Of a stretch of 64,000 nucleotides of DNA, positions 44,727 through 54,165 are shown piece after piece; the stretch's first letter is position 1, and each line of letters starts with the position of its first letter. Position numbers and translations under genes: made by a program. A model generated the notes under the pieces. That model was not told where the DNA came from. It was given only the letters and a program-made list of their open reading frames with translations, and ran no database searches. Source of the DNA: Methylococcus sp. (GTDB taxonomy: Bacteria > Pseudomonadota > Gammaproteobacteria > Methylococcales > Methylococcaceae); assembly GCA_028688525.1 (NCBI GenBank), contig JAQTYA010000005.1, positions 1 to 64,000 on the forward strand, given 5' to 3'.

Positions 44727-46036
44727 AAACCGCATTTTTGCAGCGGGCTAGATTAATGCTGCTCGCCTGGGCGGCAGGCGTCGCCGAACTCGCCCATGCC
44801 GGCGCGCTGACGCTCAAACAAGCGCAGGATTTGGCGCGAGCCCATCATCCGCATTTGCAAGTGGCGGACTTGCAAGCGCAAGCCTCTCAGGAAGCCGTCA
44901 TTCAGGCCAAGTCAGCCTATTTGCCGCATATCACCCAGCAAACCGTGGGGGCGATATCGAACAGCTCGAAGAACGCGCCGGCCCGTCTGGCCGCGGGCTA
45001 CGGCCTAGCGCCGCCGCCGGTCGCATCGCGGACCGCGACCGGCCTTTTCATGAAGCAGCTGCTCTACGATTTCGGCCGTACTTCCAGCCTGGTCGCCAGC
45101 AGCGAACTGAATGCCAAGGCCAGCGAAGAAAACCGGGCCGCCAGCGAAGCGCAGATCATGCTGCTGGTCACCGCGGCCTACTATCAGATGGTCCAGGCGC
45201 AAGCAGTGCTGAATGTAGCCGAAGAGACGCTGGCGAAACGGGAGCTCAATCTCAAACAGGTCAAGGCGCTCGCGGAATCCGGCCTGAAGTCCGCCCTGGA
45301 TGTCAGTTTCGCCGAAGTCAATCAGAGCGACGCCCAGATGCTGCTGCTCAAGGCCAAGAACGATCTGGCGTCGGCCCGCGCCGTGCTGTCTACCGCCATG
45401 GGCAACCGCGAGGAGGAGTCCTTCGAAGTGCGGGAAGAACCCATGCCGCCACCGGTCGGCAAACTTGAGGCCGCGATCTCCGAAGCGTTGTATCAGCGGC
45501 CGGATCTGCGCACCTTGCGCCTGCAATTGCAGGCCGCGGAGAAATTCGCCGAAGCCGAGAAAGCGGCGGCCCGCCCGAAGATCGAGCTGGTCGGCGACAT
45601 CAACTACATGCCCTGGGCCAACATCAAGCCTGACGCCTACCCCAAATTCAACGTCATAGGCGGGGTTCTCATCGACGTACCGGTGTTCGAAGGTTTCGCC
45701 CTGGAGGCGCGCGAAAACAAGGCCAAGAAGGAATACCAAGCCGCAGCCCACGGCGTCACCGACGCCGAAAACAACATCCTGCGAGACGTCCGCGTCTCCT
45801 GGATGGCGGCAAAAACCGCATTCGAGCGCATGACACCTGCCCACCAGCAGTTTCTGGAAGCGAACAAATCGTTCCAACTGGCTCAATCCCGCTACCAGAT
45901 GGGATTGAGCTCCATCGTCGAACTCACCCAGGCCCAGCTCAATTTCACCCGCGGCGCCATCGACGAAATCGAAGCCCGGATCGAATATCAGATGCGCTGC
46001 GCGGAGCTGGACTATCAGATGGGAAAGCTGCGCTAA
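44723..46036 (+). CDS. Outer-membrane efflux channel (TolC family)
   Basis: Outer-membrane exit duct of the tripartite pump. It starts at GTG 44723, overlapping the pump stop, with a GGAGGT ribosome binding site. A signal peptide (cleavage near AHA-GAL) leads into two OEP repeats rich in long helices: LTLKQAQDLARAHHP to the first strand pair, and AISEALYQRPDLRTLRLQLQAAEKF to the end, with GVLIDVPVFEGFALEAR as the second strand region. 437 aa. An in-frame reading further upstream lies inside the pump gene. Confidence 0.92.
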   Translation: MKTAFLQRARLMLLAWAAGVAELAHAGALTLKQAQDLARAHHPHLQVADLQAQASQEAVIQAKSAYLPHITQQTVGAISNSSKNAPARLAAGYGLAPPPVASRTATGLFMKQLLYDFGRTSSLVASSELNAKASEENRAASEAQIMLLVTAAYYQMVQAQAVLNVAEETLAKRELNLKQVKALAESGLKSALDVSFAEVNQSDAQMLLLKAKNDLASARAVLSTAMGNREEESFEVREEPMPPPVGKLEAAISEALYQRPDLRTLRLQLQAAEKFAEAEKAAARPKIELVGDINYMPWANIKPDAYPKFNVIGGVLIDVPVFEGFALEARENKAKKEYQAAAHGVTDAENNILRDVRVSWMAAKTAFERMTPAHQQFLEANKSFQLAQSRYQMGLSSIVELTQAQLNFTRGAIDEIEARIEYQMRCAELDYQMGKLR

Positions 46037-46221
46037 GCTCTGTGTGTCATTTCAAGCGAACTCTGCGGCATATCACTCGGTTTGCTATGGTTGCTGGGCC
46101 TTAAATCCCTGTTTTTCTATGTGGATTTTGCTGGCAGCGAACTTGCAGTACCGACGTCCTCAAGAGCCTTCCTATCCACGTACAGCACGCGACGACGACA
46201 ATGACCCAAGCTTTTTTCCTC

Positions 46222-46710
46222 ATGAAAACCTTTTCCACCTTGGCCCTCGCCGGGCTATTGGCGCTGGGCTCCAGCGCAGCCTTGGCCTTCGATTACAACG
46301 ACGAAGGACAAACGCTGGTGAACAAACGCTTGAAGGGCAGCTACGGGTTTGCCGCCCAAGGCTATTTCGGTGCGGATTTCGACAAAACGTCCAAGCTGAC
46401 GACTGGCGCAATCGCCATTCGCGTAGGCGTGTTCGACTTCGACGGCGCCGGCCATTGCAGCATCCACAGCATGGCCAACAAGGCGGGACTCAAGGCCGCC
46501 GTGACCCAGGACACTTCCGAATGCACCTACGAGGTCTACCTCGACGGTACGGGCAAAGTGGATGCGGTATTGGGAGGGAAGTCGTTCCTGACTTTCTTCG
46601 TGCTGGTGAATGGCGGCAAGGAATTCATGTTCACCCGGCGCGAAGGCACCGACACTTCGGCTGACCAGGGCGGAGCCACCTTGGTTTTCGCCATCGCCAA
46701 AAAACAGTAG
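46222..46710 (+). CDS. Exported protein of unknown function, 162 aa
   Basis: ATG 46222 opens a clear signal peptide (MKTFSTLALAGLLALGSSAALA, then FDYNDEG); the ATG at 46201 adds seven residues and is less likely. The mature part has repeated beta-strand-like segments (GSYGFAAQGYFG, IAIRVGVFDFDGAGHCSIHS, SECTYEVYLDGTGKVDAVLGG, SFLTFFVLVNGGKEFMFTRR), with two cysteines, suggesting a lipocalin- or barrel-like periplasmic fold. No family recognised. It is convergent with alr. Confidence 0.6.
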   Translation: MKTFSTLALAGLLALGSSAALAFDYNDEGQTLVNKRLKGSYGFAAQGYFGADFDKTSKLTTGAIAIRVGVFDFDGAGHCSIHSMANKAGLKAAVTQDTSECTYEVYLDGTGKVDAVLGGKSFLTFFVLVNGGKEFMFTRREGTDTSADQGGATLVFAIAKKQ

Positions 46711-46724
46711 CCGGCTCGCTGCAA

Positions 46725-47804
46725 TCAGGCGGAAATTTCCGCCATCTCCACACGCTGTGTCAGATTGCACAGCAGAACATAGGGGATGGTGTCGGCATAG
46801 CGTGCGATTTCCTCCACCGGCAGCCCTTGGCCCCATAGCGTGACGGTATCGGCTGGCTCCGCTTCGGGGCAATCGGTCAGATCGACCGAAATCATGTCCA
46901 TGGAAACCCGGCCTATGAGAGGTACGCGTCTCCCGCAAACCAGGACCGGCGTGCCGGTGGGAGCACGGCGCGGATAGCCGTCGCCGTAGCCTACCGCCAC
47001 GATGCCCATGCGGGTGGGGCGCCGGCAGACGAATTCGCCGCCATAGCCGACCGCATCGCCGGGATGCAAGCGTTTAATCGCGATGATCCGGCTCTGCAGC
47101 GTCATCACAGGCTTCAGTCCTTCTTCCGGCCCGGTCCTGCCGGGAAACGGCGAAACCCCGTACAACAGGATGCCAGGCCGTACCCAAGCGCTGCGGGCAG
47201 CTTCCCAGGCAAGCAGACCCGCCGAATTGGCGATGCTGAACTCGCCGACAACCCCTGCGGTCCGCTGGAAATGATCGAGTTGGAGGGCGGTTGCGGTGTC
47301 GCCGGTGGCTTCGGCATTGGCCAGATGGGTCATGGCCGGCACCGGCTGCCGAACTCTGGGAGAAGCCGCGAGCCGGCAACGGGCCTCGGCGAACTCCAAC
47401 TCGCTCAAGCCCAAACGGTGCATGCCGGTGTCCGCCTTCAGCCAGACGCCGATAGGATCGGGAAGCTCTGTCTGTTCCAGCAGGTCGAGCTGGAACCTCG
47501 AATGCAGCACCGCTTCTAGGCGGTACCGGTGGATCAGCCGCAAGCCTTCCTCATCCACGAAGCCTTGCAAAACGGCGATGCGCTGGCCGATGCCCGCTTG
47601 GCGCAAGACCACCCCCTCCTCCACTCTGGCAACGGCAAACGCGTCGGCCCCGGATAAAGCGGTAGCGGCGCGGACCAGACCGTGCCCATAGGCATTGGCC
47701 TTGATTACCGCCATGATCTTCGATTCCGGCACCGAGCGGCGTATGCACGCCAGATTGTGCGCGAAAGCTGCCATGTCGAGGACCGCGCGGACAGCAGGCA
47801 CCAT
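46725..47804 (-). CDS. alr: Alanine racemase
   Basis: PLP enzyme supplying D-alanine for peptidoglycan. The PLP lysine is in [17 protein letters not shown] (about residue 34), the catalytic Tyr in [28 protein letters not shown], and [17 protein letters not shown] and [17 protein letters not shown] close the C-terminal barrel. 359 aa, typical. It lies 4 nt after dnaB, the dnaB-alr order common in gammaproteobacteria. Confidence 0.95.
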   Translation of the reverse strand: MVPAVRAVLDMAAFAHNLACIRRSVPESKIMAVIKANAYGHGLVRAATALSGADAFAVARVEEGVVLRQAGIGQRIAVLQGFVDEEGLRLIHRYRLEAVLHSRFQLDLLEQTELPDPIGVWLKADTGMHRLGLSELEFAEARCRLAASPRVRQPVPAMTHLANAEATGDTATALQLDHFQRTAGVVGEFSIANSAGLLAWEAARSAWVRPGILLYGVSPFPGRTGPEEGLKPVMTLQSRIIAIKRLHPGDAVGYGGEFVCRRPTRMGIVAVGYGDGYPRRAPTGTPVLVCGRRVPLIGRVSMDMISVDLTDCPEAEPADTVTLWGQGLPVEEIARYADTIPYVLLCNLTQRVEMAEISA

Positions 47805-47808
47805 GCCC

Positions 47809-49194
47809 TTAATAATCCTCGCGGGAATAGGGGTCGGCGATGAAGTTTTCGAAGCGGGTGTACTGCCCGAGGAAGGTCATCCGTACCATGCCGATGGGGC
47901 CGTTACGCTGCTTGGCGATGATAATCTCCGCCGTGCCCTTATCGGCACTGTCGGGGTTGTAGACCTCGTCGCGGTAGATGAACACGATGATATCGGCGTC
48001 CTGCTCGATCGACCCCGATTCGCGCAGGTCGGACGGTACCGGCCTCTTGTTGGGCCGCTGTTCGAGGTTACGGTTGAGCTGCGACAGCGCAATGACCGGC
48101 ACGTTCAGTTCCTTGGCCAAGGCTTTGAGCGAGCGCGAAATCTCGGAAATTTCGGCAACCCGGTTTTCGCCGCTGGAACACTGCATGAGCTGCAGGTAAT
48201 CCAGAACCACCAAGCCGAGCTGGCCATTCTCGCGCGCCAGCCGGCGGCAGCGGGCGCGGACTTCGGTGGGCGATAGCGCGGCCGTGTCGTCGATGAAGAG
48301 CTTGGTTTCCGCCAGGATGTTGATGGCCGAGGTCATGCGTGGCCATTCGTCGTCCTCCAGCTTGCCGGTGCGGACCCGGTGTTGGTCGATGCGTCCGAGC
48401 GAAGACATCATGCGCATCGCCAGCTGTTCGCCGGGCATTTCCATGCTGAACACGGCGACCGGCAGGCCTTCCTTGATCGCCACGTTTTCGGCGATGTTCA
48501 TCGCAAAAGTGGTTTTGCCCATGGACGGCCGGCCGGCGATGATGATGAGATCGGACTGCTGCAAACCCGAAGTCATGTCGTCGAAATCGGCAAATCCCGT
48601 ACTCGCGCCGGTGATGTGCCCCTCTTTCTGGAACAGCATCTCGATGCGGTCGACGGCGGACACCAGAAGGCTCTTGATCGGTTTGAAGCCGGCGCTGCCG
48701 CGTTGGCGCTGGTCGGCGATCTGGAACACGCGCTGCTCGGCGTGCTCCAGTAGGTCGCTCATGCCCCGCCCTTCGGGCTGATACGCCGAATCGGCGATCT
48801 CCGTGCCAACATGGATGAGCTGGCGCAGCACCGCCCGCTCGCGCACGATATCGGCATAGGCCGAGATGTTGGCCGCGCTGGGGGTTTCCCGCGCCAGCAC
48901 CGCGAGATAGGAGAGTCCGCCGGCATCATCCAGCTCGCCGGTCTTTTCCAGCACCTCCGACAGCGTCACCACGTCGAACGGCGCCTGCTTGTCGGAAAGC
49001 TGACGGATGGACCGGAAAATCAGGCGATGGTCGCGGCGGTAGAAGTCTTCTTCTACGATGCGGTCCGCGACCACATCCCAGGTCTGGTTGTCGATCAGCA
49101 GGCCGCCCAGCACCGCCTGTTCGGCCTGGATCGAGTGGGGCGGCACCTTGAGCGCTTCGACGCGCCTGTCTATAGAACGGACATGGTCGGACAT
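47809..49194 (-). CDS. dnaB: Replicative DNA helicase DnaB
   Basis: Hexameric helicase at the replication fork. The N-terminal domain ([23 protein letters not shown]) and the RecA-like domain with Walker [16 protein letters not shown], Walker [14 protein letters not shown] and the arginine-finger region [15 protein letters not shown] are intact. 461 aa without an intein. A short ATG context follows hldE by 9 nt across the gap on the same strand. Confidence 0.96.
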   Translation of the reverse strand: MSDHVRSIDRRVEALKVPPHSIQAEQAVLGGLLIDNQTWDVVADRIVEEDFYRRDHRLIFRSIRQLSDKQAPFDVVTLSEVLEKTGELDDAGGLSYLAVLARETPSAANISAYADIVRERAVLRQLIHVGTEIADSAYQPEGRGMSDLLEHAEQRVFQIADQRQRGSAGFKPIKSLLVSAVDRIEMLFQKEGHITGASTGFADFDDMTSGLQQSDLIIIAGRPSMGKTTFAMNIAENVAIKEGLPVAVFSMEMPGEQLAMRMMSSLGRIDQHRVRTGKLEDDEWPRMTSAINILAETKLFIDDTAALSPTEVRARCRRLARENGQLGLVVLDYLQLMQCSSGENRVAEISEISRSLKALAKELNVPVIALSQLNRNLEQRPNKRPVPSDLRESGSIEQDADIIVFIYRDEVYNPDSADKGTAEIIIAKQRNGPIGMVRMTFLGQYTRFENFIADPYSREDY

Positions 49195-49203
49195 TGAAAT
49201 CTA

Positions 49204-50622
49204 TCAGCCGTTACGGATGGTTTCGATGAGCCGAGTGGTCGAATGACCGTCGACGAAGCCGAGAATTCTCACCTCTCCGCCATTCGCCAGCACGCAGTCG
49301 TGGCCGGCGATCGCGGTGATATCGGGGTAGTCGCCGCCCTTGACCAGCACATCCGGCTGGAGGGCGCAAATTTCGTCCCGCGGCGTGTCTCCCTCGAAGG
49401 CCACCACCCAGTCTACGCTCTCCAAAGCGGCCAGCATAAGCATACGGTGCGCCAAAGGATTGACCGGGCGCTGCGGCCCTTTGAGGCGCCGCACCGAATC
49501 GTCGCTGTTGACCAGCACGACCAGGCGGTCCCCCAATGCGCGGGCTTGCTCCAAATATTGAACATGTCCAGGGTGCAGCAAATCGAATACACCGTTCGTG
49601 ACCACGATGCGCTCCCCGCTATGCCGCGCCGTTTCAAGTACGGCGAGAAGTTCGTCGAGCCCGATGACACCGCGTTTCGGCGCCCGCTGGCCATGGATCG
49701 CTATGGCCAATTCCTCCGTGCTCACGGAGGCCGTGCCAAGTTTGCCGACCACGATGCCAGCGGCCAAATTAGCCAGACCGACGGCATCGGCCAGCGGTCT
49801 GCCGGCAGCGAGACCCGCCGCCAGCACCGAAATAACCGTGTCGCCTGCCCCGGTCACGTCGTAGACCTCCTTGGCATGCGCTGGCAGATGCAGCCCGCCG
49901 GTGCGGGTCAGCAGTGTCATACCGTGCTCGCCCCGTGTGACTAACAGAGCTTCCAGTTCCAGTTGTGCAATCAGGTTCAGCCCCTTGCGTTCGATTTCTG
50001 CTTCGCCGCTGCAGGCGCCGGCCACGGCTTCGAATTCGGCGAGATTGGGAGTCAGTAGGGTCGCGCCCCGGTAACGCTCGAAATCCAGCCCTTTGGGGTC
50101 AACGAGTACGGGTTTGCCAGCCCGCCGAGACGCGGCTATGAAATCGCGGACCGAAGCCAAAGTGCCTTTGGCGTAGTCGGACAAGACGGCCACTCCGGCT
50201 TGCCCCAGCAGCGCGCGGAATCGCGCTTGCAGAGCCGCCGGATCGAAACGGCCGAAGCCGTCCTCGAAATCCAGCCTGATGAGCTGCTGCTGGCGGCTGA
50301 CGATACGGAGTTTGGCGATGGTGGCGACGCCGGGGCAACGCTCGATGTGGCTGCGAATGCCCGCCTCGGCCAATAGCCGCTCCAGGGTGCCGGCGGCTTC
50401 GTCCTCGCCAGCGTAACCGAGCAGATCGACCGAAGCTCCCAAAACGGCCAGATTGAGCGCCACATTTCCGGCGCCGCCGATACGCTCTTCGGAAGTCTCG
50501 ACCCGGACGACGGGGACCGGCGCCTCCGGAGAAACGCGCGAGGTTCCGCCGAACCAATAGCGGTCTAGCATGAGGTCGCCGACGACCAGAACGCGGGCAA
50601 GGCTGAAATCGGGGAGAAGCAT
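49204..50622 (-). CDS. hldE: Bifunctional heptose kinase / adenylyltransferase
   Basis: Makes ADP-heptose for the lipopolysaccharide inner core. N-terminal ribokinase-type domain with VVGDLMLDRYWFGGTSRVSPEAP and DVTGAGDTVISVLAAGLA (catalytic Asp), and C-terminal nucleotidyltransferase domain with VTNGVFDLLHPGHVQYLEQA and VLVNSDDSVRRLKGP (about residues 340-472). Both active sites look complete. 472 aa. It lies upstream of dnaB on the same strand. Confidence 0.95.
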   Translation of the reverse strand: MLLPDFSLARVLVVGDLMLDRYWFGGTSRVSPEAPVPVVRVETSEERIGGAGNVALNLAVLGASVDLLGYAGEDEAAGTLERLLAEAGIRSHIERCPGVATIAKLRIVSRQQQLIRLDFEDGFGRFDPAALQARFRALLGQAGVAVLSDYAKGTLASVRDFIAASRRAGKPVLVDPKGLDFERYRGATLLTPNLAEFEAVAGACSGEAEIERKGLNLIAQLELEALLVTRGEHGMTLLTRTGGLHLPAHAKEVYDVTGAGDTVISVLAAGLAAGRPLADAVGLANLAAGIVVGKLGTASVSTEELAIAIHGQRAPKRGVIGLDELLAVLETARHSGERIVVTNGVFDLLHPGHVQYLEQARALGDRLVVLVNSDDSVRRLKGPQRPVNPLAHRMLMLAALESVDWVVAFEGDTPRDEICALQPDVLVKGGDYPDITAIAGHDCVLANGGEVRILGFVDGHSTTRLIETIRNG

Positions 50623-50689
50623 GCAACGGGAGGAACGGAATGAACGCCTAGAATACCACAGCGGCGGTCCTCCGGGCCGCGTGCGGGAC

Positions 50690-51640
50690 TCAGAGAGACA
50701 GTCGCTCGGGCATGGTATCTAACGCCGATACCAGTGCGTCGACCATTTCCTCGCCCTGGGCGATATGGCCCGCATTCGGCAGAATTCTAAGTTCCGATTG
50801 CGGCAATGCCCGGTGCAACAGCCAGGCCGATTCTGGCGGGCAAACCCAGTCCTGCCGGCCGTGCACGATGATCGAAGGCAGATGGGCGATCTTCGGGCAG
50901 TCTTCGAGAATCTGCCCTTCGCGGATGAAATAGCGCCGGGCGGCATAGTGCAGCTCGATCCGGCTTTGATGCAAAGCCCCACCGGGCAGGGCTTCGTCCT
51001 CAAGCGGTGCGAACCCATCGCCCAACGTCACGCGGGTGCTCCACAGCCACCATTCCCGCGCCATCCGCCGCCGCTCCAGCTCGTCCGGACCATTGATCCG
51101 GTGGCAAAGCGCGCGGATAGGGTTGGCACGTTCCTTCGGGTCGAAATTTTCGATGAACCGCTGCCAATGCTCGGGATATAGCCGGCTCGCGCCATCGCGG
51201 ACGAACCAGTTCACATCGCGTTTACGCGCCAGAAAACTGCCGCGCAGAATCATCCCGCTCACTCGTTCCGGATAAGCTTGCGCATACAGCAAAGCCAGCG
51301 CAGCACCCCAGGAGCCGCCGAATAGCAGCCATTTGCGGATATTCAGGCGCTCACGGACAAACTCCAGATCGTGCAGCAGATGTTGGGTCGTATTGCCGCG
51401 GATGCAGCCGTGCGGAATCGAGCGCCCCGACCCGCGTTGGTCCAAGAGTATGGCCCGGTAGCATTGCGGATCGAAGAATGCGCGGTGATGACTTCGGCAG
51501 CCGGCCCCCGGACCGCCGTGTAGAAACAAAACGGGAATCCCTGCGGGGTCGCCGCATTCTTCGACGTAAAGCACATGGCCATCTTCTAAATCGAAGCGAT
51601 GGACGGCGTAGGGTTCGATCGGGGAATACAGGGTTTTCAT
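50690..51640 (-). CDS. pip: Proline iminopeptidase (alpha/beta hydrolase, S33)
   Basis: Releases N-terminal proline from peptides. HGGPGAGC oxyanion loop, DQRGSGRSIPHG, the nucleophile elbow LFGGSWGAALALLYAQAYPERV with Ser, a helical cap, then VHGRQDWVCPP with Asp and AGHIAQGEE with His. 316 aa, normal for the monomeric bacterial enzyme. Stands alone after the outer-membrane protein gene. Confidence 0.93.
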   Translation of the reverse strand: MKTLYSPIEPYAVHRFDLEDGHVLYVEECGDPAGIPVLFLHGGPGAGCRSHHRAFFDPQCYRAILLDQRGSGRSIPHGCIRGNTTQHLLHDLEFVRERLNIRKWLLFGGSWGAALALLYAQAYPERVSGMILRGSFLARKRDVNWFVRDGASRLYPEHWQRFIENFDPKERANPIRALCHRINGPDELERRRMAREWWLWSTRVTLGDGFAPLEDEALPGGALHQSRIELHYAARRYFIREGQILEDCPKIAHLPSIIVHGRQDWVCPPESAWLLHRALPQSELRILPNAGHIAQGEEMVDALVSALDTMPERLSL

Positions 51641-51670
51641 GGCGCGGGTCTGCCACAGCTAAAGATAGGC

Positions 51671-51701
51671 AAAAAAAAGGGGGATACTCGATCCCCCTTT
51701 T
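51671..51701 (-). terminator. Rho-independent terminator of the outer-membrane protein gene
   Basis: GGGGGAT/ATCCCCC stem with a 5-nt loop, with eight A on the left, which read as eight U leftwards, and four T on the right. It can act in both directions but is strongest for the leftward porin-like gene. Confidence 0.85.
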
Positions 51702-51740
51702 CCTGTGGCCGTTCTCAGATCCGATGAAGCTTAAAGCTCA

Positions 51741-52676
51741 TCAGAAGCCGATACCTACGTAAGCACCTGCGGTGTAGTTGTCCGTATTGGTGCTGTTAAG
51801 GATGGTCTTGCCGCCGGCGGTCTTCACGCTGTAGTTCACGTCGTTGCCGGTGAAGGTGTAACGGAAGTCGGCGCCCACCCAGAGGTTCTTGAAGATGTTG
51901 TACTCAAGACCGGTGCCCAGCATCAGACCCGGATTCAGCACGGTGATGCCGCTGGACGGCGGGCTGATGACGTTGACCGCCAAGCCGAACGGCACGATCC
52001 AGGGGCGGAAGCCTTCGATGCCTGTGTACTTCAGCTTCGGAGACGCGTACAGCGAGAACATGGTGACCTGGGCCTGCGCGCGGATGCCGCCGAGCTGGTT
52101 GCTGACGAATGAGTTGTTGACGCTGCCGTAGTTCTTGTAGTCGAACATGAGTTCGGCGTCGAGGGCCAGATCGTCGGAGATGCCGAAGGTGTCGTCGGTC
52201 AAGCGGTGATCGAAACCTGCGCCGACGTACCAGCCCGACTTGTCGGAACCGAAGTTGCTATTCGGGGAAAGAACGTTGTTGTTGACCAGCAATTCCTGGT
52301 TACGCGCATGGTTCACCGCCGCCCAACCGCCGCGGAAGAAGACCATGTCGTCGTCTTTCGTCTTTTCCTCATGCTGCTTCAACTCTGCAGCGCTCTGGTC
52401 GACCTTAGCCTGCTGAGCCTGAATCTGCTGCGTGGCCTGCTTGGCTTCGGACTTGGCTTCGGAAGTTTCGGCTTCGGTCTTGGCGCGGGAAGCTTCCAGT
52501 TCGGCGCGGAGGGCCTGCATTTCCTGCTCCATCACTTCCAGTCTGCGCTCGAGGGCGGACTGACCGGAGATGTGATGATGCGGTGTTGCAGCCATGGAAG
52601 CCTGGGGGGCCAAAGCGGCGGCGATCGAAGCGGTGAGCAGAGTGGCGACCCCACCCGATTTCTTGATCTGTTTCAT
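51741..52676 (-). CDS. Outer-membrane beta-barrel protein with N-terminal coiled coil
   Basis: Signal peptide (cleavage near SMA-ATP), then a coiled coil over about residues 38-105 (heptads in LERRLEVMEQEMQALRAELE and an Ala/Lys/Gln-rich extension), then a barrel of about 210 residues with alternating strands ending in the C-terminal Phe (AYVGIGF) that BAM recognises. Similar proteins appear in Methylococcaceae as abundant surface proteins; I know no function. ATG 52676 with AGGGGAAA; the frame extends to 52733 without merit. Confidence 0.8.
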   Translation of the reverse strand: MKQIKKSGGVATLLTASIAAALAPQASMAATPHHHISGQSALERRLEVMEQEMQALRAELEASRAKTEAETSEAKSEAKQATQQIQAQQAKVDQSAAELKQHEEKTKDDDMVFFRGGWAAVNHARNQELLVNNNVLSPNSNFGSDKSGWYVGAGFDHRLTDDTFGISDDLALDAELMFDYKNYGSVNNSFVSNQLGGIRAQAQVTMFSLYASPKLKYTGIEGFRPWIVPFGLAVNVISPPSSGITVLNPGLMLGTGLEYNIFKNLWVGADFRYTFTGNDVNYSVKTAGGKTILNSTNTDNYTAGAYVGIGF

Positions 52677-52715
52677 AATTTCCCCTCGACAGAGTCTTGT
52701 TAGTTTGGATAAAGC

Positions 52716-52731
52716 GTTGCTCCGGAGCAAC
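52716..52731. promoter_or_regulatory. Perfect palindrome in the leader of the outer-membrane protein gene
   Basis: The 16-bp sequence GTTGCTCCGGAGCAAC is fully self-complementary and lies in the transcribed leader, 40 nt ahead of the ATG. It could be a regulator site or an mRNA-stabilising hairpin, as often seen ahead of abundant outer-membrane proteins. Confidence 0.45.
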
Positions 52732-52752
52732 ATTTAGTTGCTTGCGGGAGCG

Positions 52753-52781
52753 ATCCTAGCAAAAAACCTTTCTCGTCACAA
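52753..52781 (-). promoter_or_regulatory. Sigma-70-type promoter of the outer-membrane protein gene
   Basis: Leftward: TTGTGA (52776-52781), a 17-bp spacer, TAGGAT (52753-52758), about 75 bp ahead of the ATG. The 456-bp gap 52677-53132 holds this promoter, the palindrome, and the candidate mcl promoter; I see no gene in it. Confidence 0.6.
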
Positions 52782-52927
52782 TTGTTCTAGCGCGATTTAT
52801 TGACGTCGATCAGGGTTATTCGGCCAAGCCCCGCTAGCGCCGAAAATTTGGACGAAAACAACCGCCCCTCTACGCGCCGGTGGTGCTCATGCACTAAGCT
52901 GATCGATATTGGTCTGGAGATGCCATG

Positions 52928-52957
52928 TTACGGAAACAATACGCACTGGTTTATAAT
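52928..52957 (+). promoter_or_regulatory. Candidate promoter of the mcl-mtkAB operon
   Basis: A perfect TATAAT at 52952-52957 with a weak TTACGG (52928-52933) 18 bp upstream, leaving a leader of about 170 nt before mcl. Another TATAAA is at about 53034. Assigned by eye. Confidence 0.35.
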
Positions 52958-53132
52958 GCCAAGTTCGCGTGCTTGAACATAAATCATTAGAAAGAACAAG
53001 CATCCGGAACCTGCTGCCTCAGATGGAATCGCCTATAAATGAGGCCTGAAGCCGGCACGCGATCCTCTAGCGGTGTTAAAACGCACCTTGCTATAGCCCC
53101 CATATACAAAGACTAAGAACTCGAGAGGTCAT

Positions 53133-54101
53133 ATGGCTGTCAAGAACCGCCTTCACCGCAGCGAACTCGCCGTGCCCGGCAGCAATCCGCGCATGCTGGA
53201 AAAAGCGCCCGATGCCGGCGCCGATATCGTATTCCTGGACCTGGAAGATGCGGTGGCACCGGACGACAAGGAACAAGCGCGCAGAAACATCATCGCGGCG
53301 CTCGATACCTACGACTGGTCCAAATGCGCGGTTTCGATCCGCATCAATGGACTCGACACCCATTACGCCTATCGTGACCTGGTCGATATCGTCGAAGCTT
53401 GCGGCGACAAGCTCGATACCATCCTGATTCCGAAGGTAGGCTGCGCCGCCGACGTCCTGTTCGTTGCGACTCTGCTGTCTCAAATCGAGGCCTATAAAGG
53501 TATCGAACCGATCAACATCCATGTGCTGATCGAAACCGCTATGGGTATGGCCAACGTGGAAGAAATAGCCCGCACTTGCCCGGAGCGCATGGAGGCCATG
53601 GTTTTCGGGGTCGCCGACTATGCTGCGTCGGTGCGCGCCCGCACGACCAACATCGGCGGAGCGAACGCCGATTACGGCGTGCTGACCGATCCAGACGAAT
53701 CCGGAGCCCGCGGTTATCACTGGGGCGACCAATGGCATTTCGGCATATCCCGCATGGTGGCGGCTTGCCGCGCCTATGGTTTGCGACCCATCGACGGCCC
53801 CTTCGGCGATTTCGGCGATCCCGAAGGCTTCCGCGCCGCTGCCCGCCGTGCCGCGGCACTGGGCTGCGAGGGCAAGTGGGCTATTCATCCGTCTCAGGTT
53901 GCATTGTGCAACGAGATCTACACGCCCACCGAGAAGGAAGTCACTCGCGCCTACCGTATCCTGGAGGCCATGGAGCAGGCCGCGAAGGAAGGCAAAGGCG
54001 CCGTATCCCTGGACGGGCGCTTGATCGATGCCGCGTCGATCCGCATGGCGGAAAACGTGGTGCGCCAGATGAAACAGATCGAATCGCGCCTGGGCGCTTG
54101 A
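53133..54101 (+). CDS. mcl: L-malyl-CoA lyase
   Basis: Splits L-malyl-CoA to glyoxylate and acetyl-CoA in the serine cycle. CitE/HpcH-HpaI-type TIM barrel of 322 aa: VPGSNPRMLEKAPDAGADIVFLDLEDAVAPDDK, IRINGLDTHYAYRDLVDIVE, VLIETAMGMANVEEIA and MVFGVADYAASVRART hold the metal and CoA residues, and WAIHPSQVALCNEIYTPTEKEV is the C-terminal lid. First gene of mcl-mtkA-mtkB. AGAGG ribosome binding site. Confidence 0.93.
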   Translation: MAVKNRLHRSELAVPGSNPRMLEKAPDAGADIVFLDLEDAVAPDDKEQARRNIIAALDTYDWSKCAVSIRINGLDTHYAYRDLVDIVEACGDKLDTILIPKVGCAADVLFVATLLSQIEAYKGIEPINIHVLIETAMGMANVEEIARTCPERMEAMVFGVADYAASVRARTTNIGGANADYGVLTDPDESGARGYHWGDQWHFGISRMVAACRAYGLRPIDGPFGDFGDPEGFRAAARRAAALGCEGKWAIHPSQVALCNEIYTPTEKEVTRAYRILEAMEQAAKEGKGAVSLDGRLIDAASIRMAENVVRQMKQIESRLGA

Positions 54102-54165
54102 AGGCTACCCGCCAGCCCGCGCATGGCGCGCCGATGCAGACTTCAGTTGAACGAGGAAATCGTCC

